NCBI GenBank assembly: GCA_002633005.1
Contig: NMRA01000413.1
Coordinates: forward strand, 1 to 49,362
Length of the DNA: 49,362 nucleotides
Origin: Phoronis australis
Lineage: Eukaryota; Phoronida; Phoronidae
Reading direction: 5' to 3'
Shown here: positions 46,212 to 49,362 of the stretch, piece by piece
How the letters are laid out: each line of letters begins with the position of its first letter
How positions within the stretch are numbered: the stretch's first letter is position 1
Notes under the pieces: model-generated
Told to the model about the DNA's origin: nothing
Seen by the model: the letters and a program-made list of their open reading frames with translations, nothing else
Databases searched by the model: none
Program-made: the position numbers and the translations under genes

Positions 46212-46467
46212 CCATTTATGTTCTTTCCAATCGTTTTTTGGCATCTGCTCCTCTATCAACTAAACCATTTTATGGATTATTGTGAAAATGGATATATCTG
46301 TTCTCAGTTTGAAGAGTATGGCTGACGATGACGACTAACTACTGTGGCGCCTCCTAGCTTTTTTGCGCCTATAGCTGTATGTCCTAAGCCTACTGCAGGA
46401 TCTTAATTAAATTTCGCAAGTATATTCATATCATGTTGAGAACAGATATTGACAACTTTCAGGTGCA

Positions 46468-46481
46468 TTGCCCCCTAGTGG
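46468..46481 (-). promoter_or_regulatory. CTCF-consensus near match
   Basis: CCACTAGGGGGCAA on the minus strand fits at 13 of 14 positions; only the last base differs. Confidence 0.3.
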
Positions 46482-46606
46482 CCATTCCATTTTTTCCGGT
46501 CTTCCTTTGTTTCTCTATAGTTTCTTGACAGATTTTTATGGAAATTGGTAAATACCTTCTATTAAAGAAAAGATGTTTCTGTTTTCGGATGGAGTTGACA
46601 TGTTTT

Positions 46607-46620
46607 GCGCCATCTGGTGG
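46607..46620 (-). promoter_or_regulatory. CTCF-consensus match 3
   Basis: CCACCAGATGGCGC on the minus strand fits at all 14 positions. It differs from the other copies at two sites, both within the consensus degeneracy. Confidence 0.35.
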
Positions 46621-46690
46621 CCATTTTTATGATACAAATAGATGTCACAAGAAGCATGCTGTTTGTGATGCCCAATTGCTTCAAAATTTT

Positions 46691-46869
46691 TCGCTCTCCG
46701 GCAGCCTTTCGGCGGGCCCCCTATATTAATATAGGAGGCCCCGCTCTCCGGCCTCCTTTCGGCGGGGCCCCCTATATTAATATGGGGGGCCTCGCTTTTG
46801 AGGTCCAAAATTCAATTTTTTGCCTATGTCATTTTAATAAGAATAAGTCATTTTAAATAATAAGCTGTT
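46691..46869 (+). repeat. Tandem palindrome array with tail (copy 3)
   Basis: Two palindromic units (cores near 46722 and 46773) followed by the tail to 46869 (ending AATAAGCTGTT), in the same orientation as copy 1. It directly follows the CTCF-motif array. The second unit has one core-flank change (ATATGGGGGG), so its arms no longer pair fully. Confidence 0.85.
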
Positions 46870-47538
46870 CGACCCAAATTCTTTAATTTGGATAATTTGA
46901 CATTTCGCTGTTTCGATCTCATGCTCACGGCGTGTTTTAACCCCCGATTTCATTTCTGTATCTATTTCGTACTTTGGTCTCCCAACGCGTGGTGTGTCTA
47001 ACAATGAAGTGTTGACCTATTTTTAAAGTGCACCAAGCTTGACCCGCTTAATATGCTGGCTTTGCCCATGACCTAGTCTTAATCGACTTGGCTGATTAAG
47101 ACGTTTTTTGTGATAAATAAGTTAATTACGAACTGCAAATTCAGATTACATTGCGCGTGAATGTTGAACTAATGAACGCGTCTAAGGGGTGCCTAGGTTA
47201 TATTGACAGTAAACGAGTTTTCGCCGAATAATTCACCGAATACCTTGGGATATTCACCTCTCAAGATTTAATTGGCTTTTTCTCGAAAACGGCTCGGTGG
47301 ATTTCGCAGGAACTTTCCAAACTCAATATTTATTCATCAATCTCAGAAACGCTATTAGGATTTTCGATATAAAGGACAATATAACAAAAACTAATACGAC
47401 TGCTATGTTTTACAAAAATAACTTGAGGCAACTGGTGAAGTTTTCATTTAAAAAAGTTTCATAAAAATCGACCGAGGGTTATTTTGCTATGAATGTACTT
47501 TTGTTAAAACTGAAATTTTGACTTAAAAAGGTGTTAAC

Positions 47539-47595
<57 letters not shown>

Positions 47596-48223
47596 GTAAA
47601 TAAATGTAAATATAAAACATTCTTACATTCCTTGATATTTTTTCATTCAGAAAATATTTACCTTTACTAGTTGACAAAGCCTAGTTTTTTGATATACGAG
47701 TTAGAATGGAGGCCACTAAAGAATGTTTGAGATAACCTGTAAGGTGGTATAAAACAGGAAAAAACGGACTAAATTGCATTATTCAAAGTGTTTCTCTGAC
47801 ACCGAAACAGACGTCAAACTGTTCATCAGGTATTTTTACGTTTTGTTGGTTAAGATTTTGTATTTCTGTTGATGTTAAAGTATTTTCTTTTGTTTTCAAA
47901 TTTAAAAAAACGACCTGTTAACTGCTCGTCACTTCGTCGAATTTTCTCCTACATGGCAAAGCACCTCTCCTTACTTGGTATGGCAAGACATAGATGTAGC
48001 GAATTTCTCTTACATGGCAACGGTGACCTTTGACCAATGATGTCGATAAAACTGGCAATTTCAAGCAGCAGCCAGTCTGACTTCTTTACGCATGCGCATA
48101 AATATTAGGGTTGGGAGAATTTGAAAACTGTAGGGCAGAGTTTTTATTTCGTCTGTGTTCTAAAAAGAGTGAATCTGCCGACTTTTTTCTGGATATTATT
48201 GCAACATTCAAACTGAACATTTT
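46870..48223. other. No supported gene
   Basis: The stretch is AT rich with a trinucleotide repeat at 47541-47594. No coding region, RNA gene or clear regulatory cluster was seen. Confidence 0.4.
47541..47594. repeat. (AAT)n microsatellite
   Basis: Eighteen uninterrupted AAT/ATA repeats. Confidence 0.95.
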
Positions 48224-48430
48224 TCACGTTAGCATCCCATGAAGTAGATTCGCCATGATATGTTGAAAAGGTATTTTTTTTACAAGTTTTCGCCTTCCAT
48301 GCATCTTTAAGCCTGCAATACGACATTCTTTGACAGTACATGGTAATATATTCAATGCATTTCCAGGTATTATGGCGGGTTCTCCATGTCCATCGGAGAT
48401 TATGAAACAAGTCATTAATAGGATGAACAT
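48224..48430 (-). CDS. Candidate small secreted peptide
   Basis: From the ATG at 48430 (minus) the frame encodes 68 residues: a short hydrophobic start (FILLMTCFIISDGHG) that could be a signal peptide, then EPAIIPGNALNILPC, two cysteines (PCTVKEC) and a basic tail with HGRRK and VKK sites. Gly-Arg-Arg followed by further basic residues resembles prohormone cleavage and amidation sites, but this is weak. A TATATA stretch lies only about 22-30 bp upstream of the ATG. A frame on the other strand overlaps. An alternative is that only the start is a first exon, or that it is chance. Confidence 0.25.
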   Translation of the reverse strand: MFILLMTCFIISDGHGEPAIIPGNALNILPCTVKECRIAGLKMHGRRKLVKKIPFQHIMANLLHGMLT

Positions 48431-48442
48431 GCCAGAGATCAC

Positions 48443-49172
48443 AGTAAGGATGTATATAATGCGTCCATCATGGTCCTGTCCTTATGTCGTTGTAGAACAT
48501 GCAATTTTCTGATTTCTGAATAAAGAACACAACTTTGATTTTTAGACTTACAATGAAATGAAGAGTTAGCCACAAAGGTCATGTGTACTTACTTTCTTTT
48601 TGACTGAAATGTGTTGTTTTCAATTACACGTGGCACACTATGTCGAGGTTTCTTGCCACTGGCCTTTTGTGAACAGCTGGCAGTTGGTGTATTGTTGACC
48701 CGTTGTTATTAGGCTTAGCCAACTTTCATCAGTCTGTAAGAGATTACTATTGAAACAGAAGTGACGCATGAACTTTGCCCCGCATAAGGACGGAATTTTG
48801 AGGCAATGAAAAACTTGTAACTTACAATTTTTGAGTGATACCCCTTATTTATATATTCAAGGAATCAAGCAAATACCATTGCAAAATGAGAAGCCCTAGA
48901 TGCCTAAGTTGAAATAGCTTATCACCATGTCTTGTGGGACTGAAAGCCGGAGAAGGAATTAGCGAACGGTGTTTTGTAATGTACCATGAGCGAAATGTAG
49001 TGCTCAATACATTGTTAAAATGTGATTCTTTAGACAAAATTATGTACATCGGTACCCGATCTTTCTCATTATGAAGTTAATTTGTTGTTTTGTTTACAGG
49101 CAAAGTTAGCTATGTGAAGTTTTACTCTTTTTAACACAAATTTTACAAAGTGGTTTGAGTACTCACTTTTTG
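48443..49172. other. No supported gene
   Basis: Short open frames only; nothing recognised. Confidence 0.4.
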
Positions 49173-49326
49173 TTACTACTACTACTGCTACTGCTACTGC
49201 TACTGCTACTACTGTTACTTCTAGTGCTACTGCTAATACTACTACTACTACTACTACTACTATTGCTACTGCTACTGCTACTACTACTACTGCTACTGCT
49301 ACTGCTACTGCTACTACTACTACTGG

Positions 49327-49362
<36 letters not shown>
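49173..49362. repeat. Compound (ACT/GCT)n trinucleotide array, runs off the window
   Basis: About 63 triplets of TAC alternating with TGC blocks and a few TTC, TAT or GGT variants. It could be read as poly-Thr/Ala or Ser/Ala in some frames, but no start or splice context supports translation. Confidence 0.9.

Larger units (their letters stand above)
45820..46625 (-). repeat. Imperfect tandem array of a CTCF-consensus-like motif, period about 145 bp
   Basis: Seven copies of a GCGCCACCTAGTGGCC-like block start at 45830, 45974, 46127, 46198, 46347, 46468 and 46607, all in the same orientation. Spacings are 144, 153, 71, 149, 121 and 139 bp. Between them run diverged copies of sequence such as TTTTTGGCATCnGC, CTCTATCAACnAAACC and GATTATTGTGAAAATTGG. 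Read on the minus strand, three copies match the vertebrate CTCF consensus CCASYAGRKGGCRS exactly and one matches at 13 of 14 positions. No protein is encoded. Confidence 0.7.

Noticed and set aside
46536-46808. A minus-strand frame with repeated INIGGP peptides
   Set aside because: The repeats are the translated palindrome element (TATTAATATAGG).

Overview
The window looks like AT-rich, intron-rich metazoan DNA full of interspersed repeats, probably from an aquatic invertebrate. The reasons are GT/AG-bounded coding exons with matching phases, a decayed BEL/Pao retrotransposon, hAT-like and fold-back MITEs, microsatellites, and scaffold Ns. No operons, bacterial ribosome sites, tRNA, rRNA or CRISPR were seen. 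The species cannot be fixed from the sequence; the repeat types would suit a hemichordate, cephalochordate or similar animal, which is only a guess.

Layout. Positions 1-223 hold a tandem array of palindromes with a conserved tail, followed by a broken, internally deleted BEL/Pao element (about 450-1376). From about 2.5 to 30.5 kb the minus strand carries the main content: four diverged or recent copies (U1-U4) of a genomic unit that encodes single fibronectin type III (FN3) domains. Six FN3 exons are readable. Four are 'type II' (249 bp: 4255-4503, 17448-17696, 24688-24936, 28320-28568) and two are 'type I' (252 bp: 5761-6012, 29817-30068). All six start and end in phase 1, so they can be joined, skipped or multiplied without breaking the frame. 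Each encodes an FN3 domain with an extra conserved cysteine pair. U2 and U3 are a recent duplication of about 5.3 kb. U2 has cleanly lost its type I exon, and the matching place in U3 lies in a 537-N gap. No first exon, signal peptide exon or terminal exon of the FN3 gene(s) could be assigned with confidence.

From 30.7 to 30.9 kb an inverted copy of the palindrome element occurs, ending at a one-N scaffold join. Beyond it the minus strand carries two phase-matched exons of an integrase-derived, KRBA2-like gene (33891 to 30899, cut by the join). A cluster of inverted repeats with a perfect CRE lies upstream of it. On the plus strand, exons at 36743-36823, 39172-39281 and 40196-40282 are phase compatible and form the 3' end of an unrecognised gene.

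From 42 to 46.9 kb the sequence is repeat dominated: a 117/113-bp duplication, three one-N joins flanked by duplicated sequence (likely unmerged haplotypes), an array with a period near 145 bp of a motif matching the vertebrate CTCF consensus, and a third palindrome element. The last 2.5 kb holds microsatellites and one weak candidate for a small secreted peptide.
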